Below, piece after piece: positions 33,044 through 40,697 of a stretch of DNA of 43,199 nt. Both the position numbers and the translations under genes were made by a program. Below the pieces are notes generated by a model that was given only the letters and a program-made list of their open reading frames with translations, did not search any database and had not been told where the DNA came from. Source of the stretch: CAZHTF01 sp964535305 (GTDB lineage: Bacteria > Planctomycetota > Phycisphaerae > UBA1845 > Fen-1342); the NCBI GenBank assembly GCA_964535305.1, contig CAZHTF010000020.1:1-43199 (forward strand). Direction: 5' to 3'. Each line of letters opens with the position of its first letter. Positions within the stretch are counted from its first letter, which is position 1.

Positions 33044-34432
33044 ATGTTCCAAACGCCGTTCGACATCGCCGCCGACCTGGACACGCCGGTGTCGGCGTAT
33101 TTGAAGCTCGCGCCATTCACACCGCGCTTTCTGCTGGAGTCGGTCGAGGGCGCGGAGCGCGTCGGGCGCTATTCGTTCATCGGCTTCGGGCCGGCGAACG
33201 AGCTGCGCATCCTGGACGATCGCGTGATCCGCAACGGCCGCTCGTCGCCTTGCCCACAACAACGCGACATACTGTTGGCGCTGCTGCGCGAAGCACTCGC
33301 GGCGGCCCCACGCCCGGGGGCGCAGTTCCCGAATGTGCCGCTGGGCGGCGGGTTGGTCGGCTTCGCCAGTTATGACCTGGTGCGACGCTTCGAGCGCCTG
33401 CCGCGGCGCCGTCCGGCGCGTGCCGGCGAACCGGAGCTGGCGCTGCTCGCGCCGCGCTCGCTGCTGGTGTTTGACCATCTGACGCGGCGCGTGGCGTTGT
33501 TGCACGACGGACCGGAAACCGAGCGGCACGCGCTGCGCCGCCAGCTGGTGGCCGCGCTGCGTGGCCCGCTGCCAAACCGCGCGGCGCACGTTCGCGCCGC
33601 CGAGCCAGTCCCGAGCCTGACCCAGGCGGAGTTTGAGGCCGCCGTGCTGCGGGCGCAGCAACACATCACCGCGGGCGATGTATTTCAGCTTGTGCTATCG
33701 ATCCGTTTTCAACTGAACTGCGAGGCGGACCCGTTCCAGGTCTATCGTGCATTGCGGCTGCTCAACCCGTCGCCGTACATGTATTACCTGGACCTCGGCG
33801 ATCTGCAGATCGTGGGCTCATCGCCCGAGGCGCTGGTGCGGCTCGACGGTCGGCAGGCGGCCCTGCGGCCGATCGCCGGGACGCGGCCGCGCGGCGGGAC
33901 CGACGCCGAAGATCTGCAGCACGAGCGCGAGCTGCTGGCCGATGCGAAGGAATCCGCCGAGCACGTCATGCTGGTGGACCTGGCGCGCAACGACCTGGGC
34001 CGTGTGGCCGTGCCGGGCTCGATCGCGGTCGAACCATTCCGCGTGATCGAGCGCTACAGCCACGTGATGCACATGGTCAGCGGTGTGCGCGGCGTGCTCG
34101 AGCCGGGGCGCGACGCGTTTGATCTTTTCGCGGCGTCGTTCCCGGCGGGCACGGTGGTCGGCGCGCCGAAAGTGCGGGCGATGGAGCTGATCGACGAGCT
34201 CGAGCCCGTGCCGCGCGGGCTGTACGCCGGCACGGTCGGTTATTTCGGGCACCACGGCGGGATGGACCAGGCGATCGCGATTCGCACGCTGGTTTTTTCG
34301 AACGGGCAGTGCGCGTTTCAGGCGGGGGCGGGCATCGTGGCCGATTCGCACCCGGCCCGCGAGCACGCCGAAGTGATCTCGAAGTCCGCGGCGCTGCGGG
34401 CGGCGCTGCGTTTGGCGGAGGAAGGCCTGTGA
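33044..34432 (+). CDS. trpE: Anthranilate synthase component I
   Basis: Converts chorismate plus ammonia (from TrpG) to anthranilate, the first committed step of tryptophan synthesis. 462 residues, slightly short for the family. The N-terminal feedback motif FLLESVEG is present, so allosteric inhibition by Trp is likely. Catalytic motifs: LNPSPYMYYLDLGDLQIVGSSPEALVRL, PIAGTRPRGG, DLARNDLGRVA, SFPAGTVVGAPKVRAMELI and AGAGIVADSHPAREHAE. The start is ATG 33044 with GGGAG (33031-33035) and an 8-nt spacer, 80 bp after the attenuator. The stop overlaps the GTG of trpG. Confidence 0.98.
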   Translation: MFQTPFDIAADLDTPVSAYLKLAPFTPRFLLESVEGAERVGRYSFIGFGPANELRILDDRVIRNGRSSPCPQQRDILLALLREALAAAPRPGAQFPNVPLGGGLVGFASYDLVRRFERLPRRRPARAGEPELALLAPRSLLVFDHLTRRVALLHDGPETERHALRRQLVAALRGPLPNRAAHVRAAEPVPSLTQAEFEAAVLRAQQHITAGDVFQLVLSIRFQLNCEADPFQVYRALRLLNPSPYMYYLDLGDLQIVGSSPEALVRLDGRQAALRPIAGTRPRGGTDAEDLQHERELLADAKESAEHVMLVDLARNDLGRVAVPGSIAVEPFRVIERYSHVMHMVSGVRGVLEPGRDAFDLFAASFPAGTVVGAPKVRAMELIDELEPVPRGLYAGTVGYFGHHGGMDQAIAIRTLVFSNGQCAFQAGAGIVADSHPAREHAEVISKSAALRAALRLAEEGL

Positions 34433-35010
34433 GCGCGCGGCTGCTGCTGATCGATAACTACGATTCCTTCACGTACAACCTGGCACAAATCCTGCGCACG
34501 CTGGGGGCCGAGGTGTTCGTGCGGCGTAACGACGAGATCACGCTGGGCGAGGCCCGCGCGCTCGCGCCCAGCCATGTTTGCATCTCGCCCGGACCGGGCC
34601 GGCCCGAATCCGCCGGCATCACGCTGGCGATCATCGAGGAGTTTCTGACGCGCGTGCCGCTGCTGGGCGTCTGCCTCGGGCACCAGGCGCTCGCGCAGGC
34701 GCTGGGCGGGCGCGTGGTCGGCGCAGCGCGGCTGATGCACGGCAAATCGTCGGCGGTCTACCACGACGGCAAGACGCTCTTTCATGGGCTTCCCAATCCG
34801 TTTCAGGCCGGCCGCTACCACTCGCTGGCGGTCGAGGAAGCCGGGTTGCCGGCAGACCTGCTGATCTCGGCGTATACGTCCGAGGGCGAGATCATGGGGC
34901 TGAGACATCGCCGCTACCCGGTCGAAGGCGTGCAGTTTCATCCCGAGAGCGTGCTGACGCCCGAGGGCGAGCGGCTGCTGCGAAACTTTCTGGAGCGGGT
35001 GAGCGCGTGA
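34429..35010 (+). CDS. trpG: Anthranilate synthase component II (glutamine amidotransferase)
   Basis: Releases ammonia from glutamine for TrpE. 193 residues, a class I glutamine amidotransferase without a fused trpD. LLLIDNYDSFTYNL opens the protein, the nucleophile elbow is LGVCLGHQALAQALGG, and the triad is completed by VQFHPESVLTPEG. The start is GTG in a GTGA overlap with trpE; the end forms a second GTGA overlap with trpD. Dual use in p-aminobenzoate synthesis is possible, as in other bacteria, but cannot be told here. Confidence 0.97.
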   Translation: MSARLLLIDNYDSFTYNLAQILRTLGAEVFVRRNDEITLGEARALAPSHVCISPGPGRPESAGITLAIIEEFLTRVPLLGVCLGHQALAQALGGRVVGAARLMHGKSSAVYHDGKTLFHGLPNPFQAGRYHSLAVEEAGLPADLLISAYTSEGEIMGLRHRRYPVEGVQFHPESVLTPEGERLLRNFLERVSA

Positions 35011-36026
35011 CGCATCTGCTCGAAAAGCTTCTGGATCGCCGCGATTTGAGCGAGGTCGAAGCCGCCGCGCTGCTGGACGCGCTGGCCCGCGACGACGTCG
35101 AGCCGGCGGTCGCGGGTGCGGTGCTCGCGGCCCTGCGCAGCAAGGGCGAGAGCGCCGCGGAAGTTCGTGGGCTGGCGGGCGCGATGCGCCGGCTGGCGCT
35201 GCGCCCGGCGCTGCCCGACGGGGCGTACGCGGACATCGTCGGCACCGGCGGCGACGGGGCGGCCAGCCTGAATCTTTCCACCGGCGCGGCGCTGCTGGCG
35301 GCGGCGGCGGGCGTCCCGATCGTCAAGCACGGGAACCGCGCGATTTCCAGCCGCTGCGGCGCGGCCGACCTGCTCGAAGCGCTGCACCTGCCGATGCCCA
35401 TGCCAGAGCCGGCCGTCAGCGCCTGCTTTCGCGAGACGGGCTTCACGTTCCTCTTCGCGCCGCAATATCACCAGGCCCTGCGCGCGCTGGTCGCCGTGCG
35501 GCGCAGCCTGAAAGTCCGCACAGTCTTCAATCTGCTCGGTCCGCTGACGAACCCAGCCGGGCCGCGCTTCGGCGTGCTGGGCGCGTGGAGCGAGCCCGTG
35601 GCGCGGCTGATGGCCGACGCGCTGGCCGGCATGCCGATCGAGCGCTACCTGGTGGTGCACGGAGCCGACGGCTGGGACGAGCCCACGCCGATCGGCGCCT
35701 TCGTCTGCTTTGATGTGCGGCCGCAGGAGGTGCAGCGGCGCGTGCTGGAACCCCGCGAGTTTGGGCTGCCGCGATGCACGGCAGCGGATCTTCAGGGTGG
35801 CGACGCGCGCTACAACGCCGCGGCTTTGCTGGACGTGTTCGCCGGGCAGCGCGGCGCGTACCGCGACGCTTTGCTGCTGAACTGTGCGCTGCTGCTGATG
35901 GTGACCAGGCGCTGCGCGACGCCCGAGCAGGCCATTGCGCGCGGCGCGGAGGCCATCGATCAGGGTCACGCCGCCGAACTGGTTCGAAAGCTGCAGCGCG
36001 TCGCACGGGAGGCGGCGCTTGACTGA
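35007..36026 (+). CDS. trpD: Anthranilate phosphoribosyltransferase
   Basis: Transfers phosphoribose from PRPP to anthranilate. 339 residues. The PRPP site is DIVGTGGDGAASLNLSTGAALLAAAAG, followed by VPIVKHGNRAISSRCGAADLLEAL and TVFNLLGPLTNPAGPRFGVLGAW. The start is GTG 35007 overlapping the trpG stop. The 3' end overlaps trpCF by 8 bp. Confidence 0.97.
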   Translation: MTHLLEKLLDRRDLSEVEAAALLDALARDDVEPAVAGAVLAALRSKGESAAEVRGLAGAMRRLALRPALPDGAYADIVGTGGDGAASLNLSTGAALLAAAAGVPIVKHGNRAISSRCGAADLLEALHLPMPMPEPAVSACFRETGFTFLFAPQYHQALRALVAVRRSLKVRTVFNLLGPLTNPAGPRFGVLGAWSEPVARLMADALAGMPIERYLVVHGADGWDEPTPIGAFVCFDVRPQEVQRRVLEPREFGLPRCTAADLQGGDARYNAAALLDVFAGQRGAYRDALLLNCALLLMVTRRCATPEQAIARGAEAIDQGHAAELVRKLQRVAREAALD

Positions 36027-37548
36027 TTTCCTGGCAGACATGGCCCGCAGCAGCGGCGAGCGCGTCGCCGCGGCGCGACAGCGCGAGCCCGAAGCGGCGC
36101 TCCGCCGCCGCGCGTTCGACGCGCCGGCTTCGCCGCCGCTGCGGCGCAGCCCGCTTAGCTTCGACTTGATTGCGGAAATCAAGCTGCGCTCGCCGGCGGC
36201 AGGCGCACTGCGGAGTGCCGGCGAACCGCTGCAATTCGTCAGCCAGCAGGCGCGGCAGTACGGCGAGCACGGCGCGGCGGCCGTCAGCGTGCTCACCGAG
36301 CCGACGCGTTTCGACGGCGCGCTGGCACACCTGCAAGCCGCGAGTGCCGCTGCCCGCGTGCCAACGATGCGCAAAGATTTCCTGGTCGACGCGTACCAGG
36401 TCTGGGAAGCACGGGCGCACGGCGCCGGCGGCGTTTTGCTGATTCTGCAAATGCTCGACGATGCCCGGCTGCACGAACTGCTCGCAGCCGCGCAGGAGGC
36501 CGGCCTGTTCTGCCTCCTGGAGTGCTTCGACGAACAGGACCTGGCGCGTGCCAAGGCGCTTTGGCAATGTGCGACGGCGGCGCAGCGGGCCGCGTGGCTG
36601 TTCGGTCTGAATTGCCGCAATCTGCGGACGCTGCAGATCGAGCCGCAGCGCTTCGCGGCGCTGGCGGGCGGATTTCCAGGCGCGGCGCCGCGCGTCGCCG
36701 AGAGCGGCCTGCATACCCCAGAAGATTGCGCCCGCGTCGCGATGCTTGGCTATGACATGGCGCTGGTCGGCGAGGCACTGATGAAATCAGCGGACAGCGG
36801 CCGGGCGCTGAGCGCATTTTTGCGGGCCGGGCGCGCGGCGCGCGAAGCGAAAAGTTCCTGTTCGAGTACTTTCGCGAACCCTGGCGCGCTGCCGCACCAG
36901 ATTCGCGTGAAAATCTGCGGACTGACGCAGATCTCGGCGGTGCAGGCGGCGGTGGAGGCCGGCGCCGACGCGATCGGGCTGGTGTTTGACCCCTCGCCGC
37001 GGCAGGTGTCGCTGGAGCAGGCGGCGGAGCTGCGCCGTGCGCTTCCGCCGACGGTCGCGTGCGTGGCCGTGTTTCGGACGCCGACCGCGACGCGGCTGGA
37101 TGAAGTGCTGGCGCGCGTCTCGCCGGATGTGCTGCAGTTCGACGATAGCGCGCTGGCGGATGTTTACAGCGAGCGCGTGCGCGTGCTGCGCGTCTTCCGC
37201 GACACGCCCGAGGCCCGCGCCGCGGCGCAGCGTTTCGCGAGTTCCGCCCCGGGCGACGCGACGGCGGCGCGGGCGTTGCTGTTTGAATCGCGCATTTCCG
37301 GCGCGGGCGCGCTGGCAGACTGGGATTTCGCCGCCGCGCTCGCGACCCGCAGCCAGCTGGTGCTGGCCGGCGGGCTGAATCCCGAAAATGTGGCCGAGGC
37401 GATCGCGCGCGTCTGGCCCGCCGCGGTGGATGTCAGCAGCGGGGTCGAGAGCGCGCCGGGAAAAAAGGACGCGGCCCGGATTCGTGCCTTCATTGACGCG
37501 GCCCGCGGCGCCGCGTCTCGGCAGGCAGCACAGGAGCACGAACGATGA
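36019..37548 (+). CDS. trpCF: Bifunctional indole-3-glycerol phosphate synthase/phosphoribosylanthranilate isomerase
   Basis: 509 residues carrying the isomerase step (TrpF half) and the ring closure (TrpC half). TrpC (about 1-265) is complete: AEIKLRSPAAG with Lys55, PTMRKDFLVDAYQ, LLECFDEQDL, FGLNCRNLRTL, VAESGL and LVGEALMKS. A linker (about 270-292) joins TrpF, which starts VKICGLT with catalytic Cys300. The TrpF half is divergent: the site of the general-acid Asp reads LLFESRISGAG, with Glu423 in place of Asp, and the VQLHG motif reads LQFDD. The start is TTG 36019, with GGGAGG and about a 6-nt spacer, inside the trpD end; ATG 36040 is the alternative. The stop overlaps trpB as ATGA. Confidence 0.95.
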   Translation: MTDFLADMARSSGERVAAARQREPEAALRRRAFDAPASPPLRRSPLSFDLIAEIKLRSPAAGALRSAGEPLQFVSQQARQYGEHGAAAVSVLTEPTRFDGALAHLQAASAAARVPTMRKDFLVDAYQVWEARAHGAGGVLLILQMLDDARLHELLAAAQEAGLFCLLECFDEQDLARAKALWQCATAAQRAAWLFGLNCRNLRTLQIEPQRFAALAGGFPGAAPRVAESGLHTPEDCARVAMLGYDMALVGEALMKSADSGRALSAFLRAGRAAREAKSSCSSTFANPGALPHQIRVKICGLTQISAVQAAVEAGADAIGLVFDPSPRQVSLEQAAELRRALPPTVACVAVFRTPTATRLDEVLARVSPDVLQFDDSALADVYSERVRVLRVFRDTPEARAAAQRFASSAPGDATAARALLFESRISGAGALADWDFAAALATRSQLVLAGGLNPENVAEAIARVWPAAVDVSSGVESAPGKKDAARIRAFIDAARGAASRQAAQEHER

Positions 37549-38792
37549 GCCTGATGGCGGCGGCGACAGAAGTGAGCTCCGCGGCGCGCGAGGAGCTTCT
37601 CGCGGCGCTCAAGCGCGGGCGCCTGCCCGACGAACGTGGCTGGTTCGGCCCGTTCGGCGGCAGATTCGTGCCGGAAACGCTGATGGCGGCGCTGCTGCGG
37701 CTGGAGCGCGCCGCGCAGGAAGCGTTGAACGACGCGGAATTCGTGCGAGCCTTCGAGGCAGAGTTGGCCAGTTGGGTCGGCCGGCCGACGCCGTTGACGT
37801 ACGCACGTGGCCTCACGGCGCGCTGGGGCGCGCAGGTCTACCTGAAGCGCGAAGACCTGGCGCACACCGGCGCACACAAGATCAACAACGCGCTGGGCCA
37901 GGCGCTGCTGGCGCAGCGGCTCGGCGCAAGACGCGTGCTGGCGGAGACCGGCGCGGGTCAGCACGGCGTCGCGTCCGCCGCCGCGTGTGCTCGGCTTGGC
38001 CTGTCCTGCCGCGTGTACATGGGGCAGGTCGACGTCGAGCGCCAGGCGCCCAATGTCGATCGCATGCGGCGACTCGGCGCCGAGGTCGTCACAGTCACCA
38101 GCGGCGATCGCACCTTACGGGCCGCGATCGACGAAGCCATGCGCGAGTGGGTCAGCGACCCGCAACTGAGCTACTACCTGCTCGGATCGGCCGTCGGCCC
38201 GCATCCATATCCCTGGCTGGTGCGCGAGCTGCAATCCGTGATCGGCCGCGAGACTCGCCGGCAGATGCTCGAATGCACCGGCCGCCTGCCGGATGTCGCG
38301 ATCGCGTGCGTGGGCGGCGGCTCGAACGCGATCGGACTGTTTCACCCGTTCCTCGCGGATGAAGCAGTCGAGCTGCTGGGCATCGAAGCCGGCGGGCGCG
38401 GGCCCGCGCTCGGGCAACACGCCGCGTCCATCGCGCACGGCCGGCGCGGCGTGCTGCACGGAAGCCACTCGCTGGTCTTGCAGGACGATGACGGCCAGGT
38501 GCTCGAGACGCACTCGGTCTCGGCCGGGCTGGATTACTCCGGCGTCGGCCCGGAGCACGCGCTGTTGGCGCTGCTCGGACGCGTGCGCTACGAAGCCATC
38601 GAGGACGACGACGCGCTCGACGCGCTGCGCGAATGCTGCAGCTGCGAGGGCATCATTCCCGCAATCGAAACGGCACACGCGCTGGCCGGCGCGCGGCGCT
38701 TTGCGACGGCCCGGCCCGGCGCGCTGCTGGTGATCGGTCTCTCCGGCCGCGGCGACAAAGACCTTCCGGCACTAATGGCGATGGGACAATGA
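37545..38792 (+). CDS. trpB: Tryptophan synthase beta chain
   Basis: PLP enzyme joining indole and serine. 415 residues. WFGPFGGRFVPETLM is the typical N-terminus, after about 25 extra residues. The PLP lysine is in HTGAHKINNALGQAL (Lys112), then ETGAGQHGVASA, the phosphate loop CVGGGSNAIGLFHPF, AGLDYSGVGPEHA, and GLSGRGDKDLP. It forms the alpha2-beta2 complex with TrpA, encoded next. ATGA overlaps exist at both ends. Confidence 0.98.
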   Translation: MSLMAAATEVSSAAREELLAALKRGRLPDERGWFGPFGGRFVPETLMAALLRLERAAQEALNDAEFVRAFEAELASWVGRPTPLTYARGLTARWGAQVYLKREDLAHTGAHKINNALGQALLAQRLGARRVLAETGAGQHGVASAAACARLGLSCRVYMGQVDVERQAPNVDRMRRLGAEVVTVTSGDRTLRAAIDEAMREWVSDPQLSYYLLGSAVGPHPYPWLVRELQSVIGRETRRQMLECTGRLPDVAIACVGGGSNAIGLFHPFLADEAVELLGIEAGGRGPALGQHAASIAHGRRGVLHGSHSLVLQDDDGQVLETHSVSAGLDYSGVGPEHALLALLGRVRYEAIEDDDALDALRECCSCEGIIPAIETAHALAGARRFATARPGALLVIGLSGRGDKDLPALMAMGQ

Positions 38793-39601
38793 ACCGCGGC
38801 GATCAGATTATCGAACAGAGCCTGCGGGCCGCGGCAAGCGCCGGCCGGCCGGCGCTGGTGGCGTATCTGACCGGCGGATATCCCGACCACGAACGATTTG
38901 TCGAGCACCTGCGACGGCTTTGTGACGTGGCCGACGCGGTCGAGATCGGCGTGCCCTTCAGCGACCCACTGGCAGATGGCGTGACGATTCAGCGGGCCAG
39001 CCGCGTCGCGCTGCAACGCGGCACCTCGCTTGCGTGGATCCTGGATGCGCTGGAGCGCGAGCGGGATCGGCTGCGGGCTCCGCGGCTGCTGATGAGCTAC
39101 GTCAATCCGCTGTACGCGTTCGGCTTCGAGCGGCTGGCGCAGCGCGCGGCGCAGGCCGGCGTGAGCGGCTTCATCGTGCCGGATCTGCCGTTCGAGGAAG
39201 GCGCCGAATTCGGACGCGTGCTGGATCATGCGGGCTTGGCGCAGGTGCAATTGGTCTCGCCCGTGACACCGCCTGAGCGCCTGGCGCGCCTGTGTGCCGC
39301 GAGCCAGGGGTTTGTATACGCCGTCACCGTCGCGGGTGTGACCGGCGCGGCGCTGGCGGATCGTGACGCGCTTCGCGGCTATCTGGCGCGCGTGCGGGCC
39401 GCGGCACATCGGCCGGTGCTGGCGGGTTTCGGCATTCGCAGCCGCAACGACGTGGCGACGCTGGCCGGTGAGTGCGACGGCGTGATCGTCGGCACGGCGC
39501 TGATCGAGTCCATCGATCGCGGCGACGACCCGGCCCTCTTTCTGGAGCAACTGCGCGGCGCGCCCAGCGGCCGCGAAGAATCGTCTGGGAGCATGCGATG
39601 A
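38789..39601 (+). CDS. trpA: Tryptophan synthase alpha chain
   Basis: Cleaves indole-3-glycerol phosphate to indole and glyceraldehyde 3-phosphate; indole is channelled to TrpB. 270 residues. ALVAYLTGGYPDHERF, the catalytic Glu in AVEIGVPFSDPLADGVTIQRAS, the catalytic Asp in GFIVPDLPFEE, and VYAVTVAGVTGA followed by LAGFGIRSRNDV are conserved. It starts in an ATGA overlap with trpB and ends in an ATGA overlap with aroF. Confidence 0.98.
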   Translation: MNRGDQIIEQSLRAAASAGRPALVAYLTGGYPDHERFVEHLRRLCDVADAVEIGVPFSDPLADGVTIQRASRVALQRGTSLAWILDALERERDRLRAPRLLMSYVNPLYAFGFERLAQRAAQAGVSGFIVPDLPFEEGAEFGRVLDHAGLAQVQLVSPVTPPERLARLCAASQGFVYAVTVAGVTGAALADRDALRGYLARVRAAAHRPVLAGFGIRSRNDVATLAGECDGVIVGTALIESIDRGDDPALFLEQLRGAPSGREESSGSMR

Positions 39602-40623
39602 TTGCCGTTCTCGAGAAACAGTGCCCGCTCAAGCACAAGGCCGACATCGTCCGCTTTCTCGAAGGCGAGGGACTGCGCGTGCAGGTCAGCGAAGCTGGTG
39701 AAGACACGCTGGTCGGCGTCATCGGCGGAGACACGCAGGGCCTGGCCGCAAAGCTCGCGGCCATGCCCGGCGTCCGCGAAGTTCGACCGGTCGCGCCGCC
39801 GTACCCGCTGGTCTCGCGCGAGCATCATCCGGATGCGACGCAAGTGCGCGTCGGACGCGTCATGATCGGCGGCGACGAGCTGGTGGTCATCGCCGGGCCG
39901 TGCGCCGTCGAATCAGAAGCCCAAATCATGCACTGCGCCCGCAGCGTGGCGGCGGCGGGGGCGCGGCTGCTGCGGGGCGGCGCATTTAAGCCGCGCAGCT
40001 CGCCCTACAGCTTCCAGGGGCTGGGTGAAGACGGCTTGAAACTGTTGGCGGCCGCCCGCGATGCGACCGGCCTGGGCATCGTGACCGAAGTCGTCGCACC
40101 CGAAGAGGTCGCACTGGTCGCGAGATATGCCGACATGCTGCAGATCGGAGCGCGCAACATGCAGAATTTTCGGCTGCTGGCGGCACTGGGCGCGCAGCCG
40201 CGGCCGGTGCTGCTCAAACGCGGGCTGATGGCCACGATCGAGGAGCTGTTGCTGGCGGCCGAGTACATCGTCGCCAACGGCAACCCGCGCGTGATCTTCT
40301 GCGAGCGCGGCATTCGCAGCTTCGACCGCGTGACGCGCAACACGCTAGATATCAGCACCGTCCCGGTGCTCAAGGAGCGCAGCCATTTGCCGGTAATCGT
40401 CGACCCATCGCACGCGGCCGGCCTGCGCGAGCTGGTCCCGGCGCTGGCGCGGGCGGCAGTCGCGGTCGGGGCCGACGGCCTGATCGTCGAGGCCCATCCG
40501 GAGCCAGAGAAAGCCGTCTCGGATGGCCGCCAATCGCTGACGCTACCGGCTTTCGCGCAGATGATGGACGAGTTGCGGCCGATCGCGGCGGCGGTGGGAA
40601 AACACATCGCCCGCGGCGCCTGA
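39598..40623 (+). CDS. aroF: 3-deoxy-7-phosphoheptulonate (DAHP) synthase, class I-beta
   Basis: Condenses phosphoenolpyruvate and erythrose 4-phosphate, the first step of the shikimate pathway. 341 residues. The N-terminal 70 residues (MIAVLEKQCPLKHKADIVRF...) form the ferredoxin-like regulatory domain seen in class I-beta enzymes. The barrel has VVIAGPCAVESEAQI, GAFKPRSSPYSFQGLGEDGL, IGARNMQNFRLL, LLKRGLMATIEELLLAAEY, CERGIRSFD and PVIVDPSHAAGLRELV. It is the last gene of the trp operon, joined to trpA by ATGA. Attenuation would therefore also tune precursor supply. Tyr/Phe feedback, known for related enzymes, is an inference. Confidence 0.97.
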   Translation: MIAVLEKQCPLKHKADIVRFLEGEGLRVQVSEAGEDTLVGVIGGDTQGLAAKLAAMPGVREVRPVAPPYPLVSREHHPDATQVRVGRVMIGGDELVVIAGPCAVESEAQIMHCARSVAAAGARLLRGGAFKPRSSPYSFQGLGEDGLKLLAAARDATGLGIVTEVVAPEEVALVARYADMLQIGARNMQNFRLLAALGAQPRPVLLKRGLMATIEELLLAAEYIVANGNPRVIFCERGIRSFDRVTRNTLDISTVPVLKERSHLPVIVDPSHAAGLRELVPALARAAVAVGADGLIVEAHPEPEKAVSDGRQSLTLPAFAQMMDELRPIAAAVGKHIARGA

Positions 40624-40633
40624 GATGAGGTCC

Positions 40634-40651
40634 GCGCCGCGCACGCGGCGC
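40634..40651. terminator. GC-rich hairpin after the trp operon
   Basis: A perfect 7-bp stem GCGCCGC/GCGGCGC with loop GCAC, 11 nt after the aroF stop. No T-tract follows. It could mark the operon end or stabilise the 3' end; weak on its own. Confidence 0.35.
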
Positions 40652-40685
40652 TAATCCACGACTGCAGATCTCGCGCGGCAGCCGC

Positions 40686-40691
40686 TAAGAT
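40686..40691 (+). promoter_or_regulatory. -10-like hexamer for the E1 fusion gene
   Basis: TAAGAT, exactly 6 nt before ATG 40698, with no Shine-Dalgarno sequence. The -35 (TGCAGA, 17-nt spacer) matches at 3 of 6. Confidence 0.45.
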
Positions 40692-40697
40692 GCCGGC

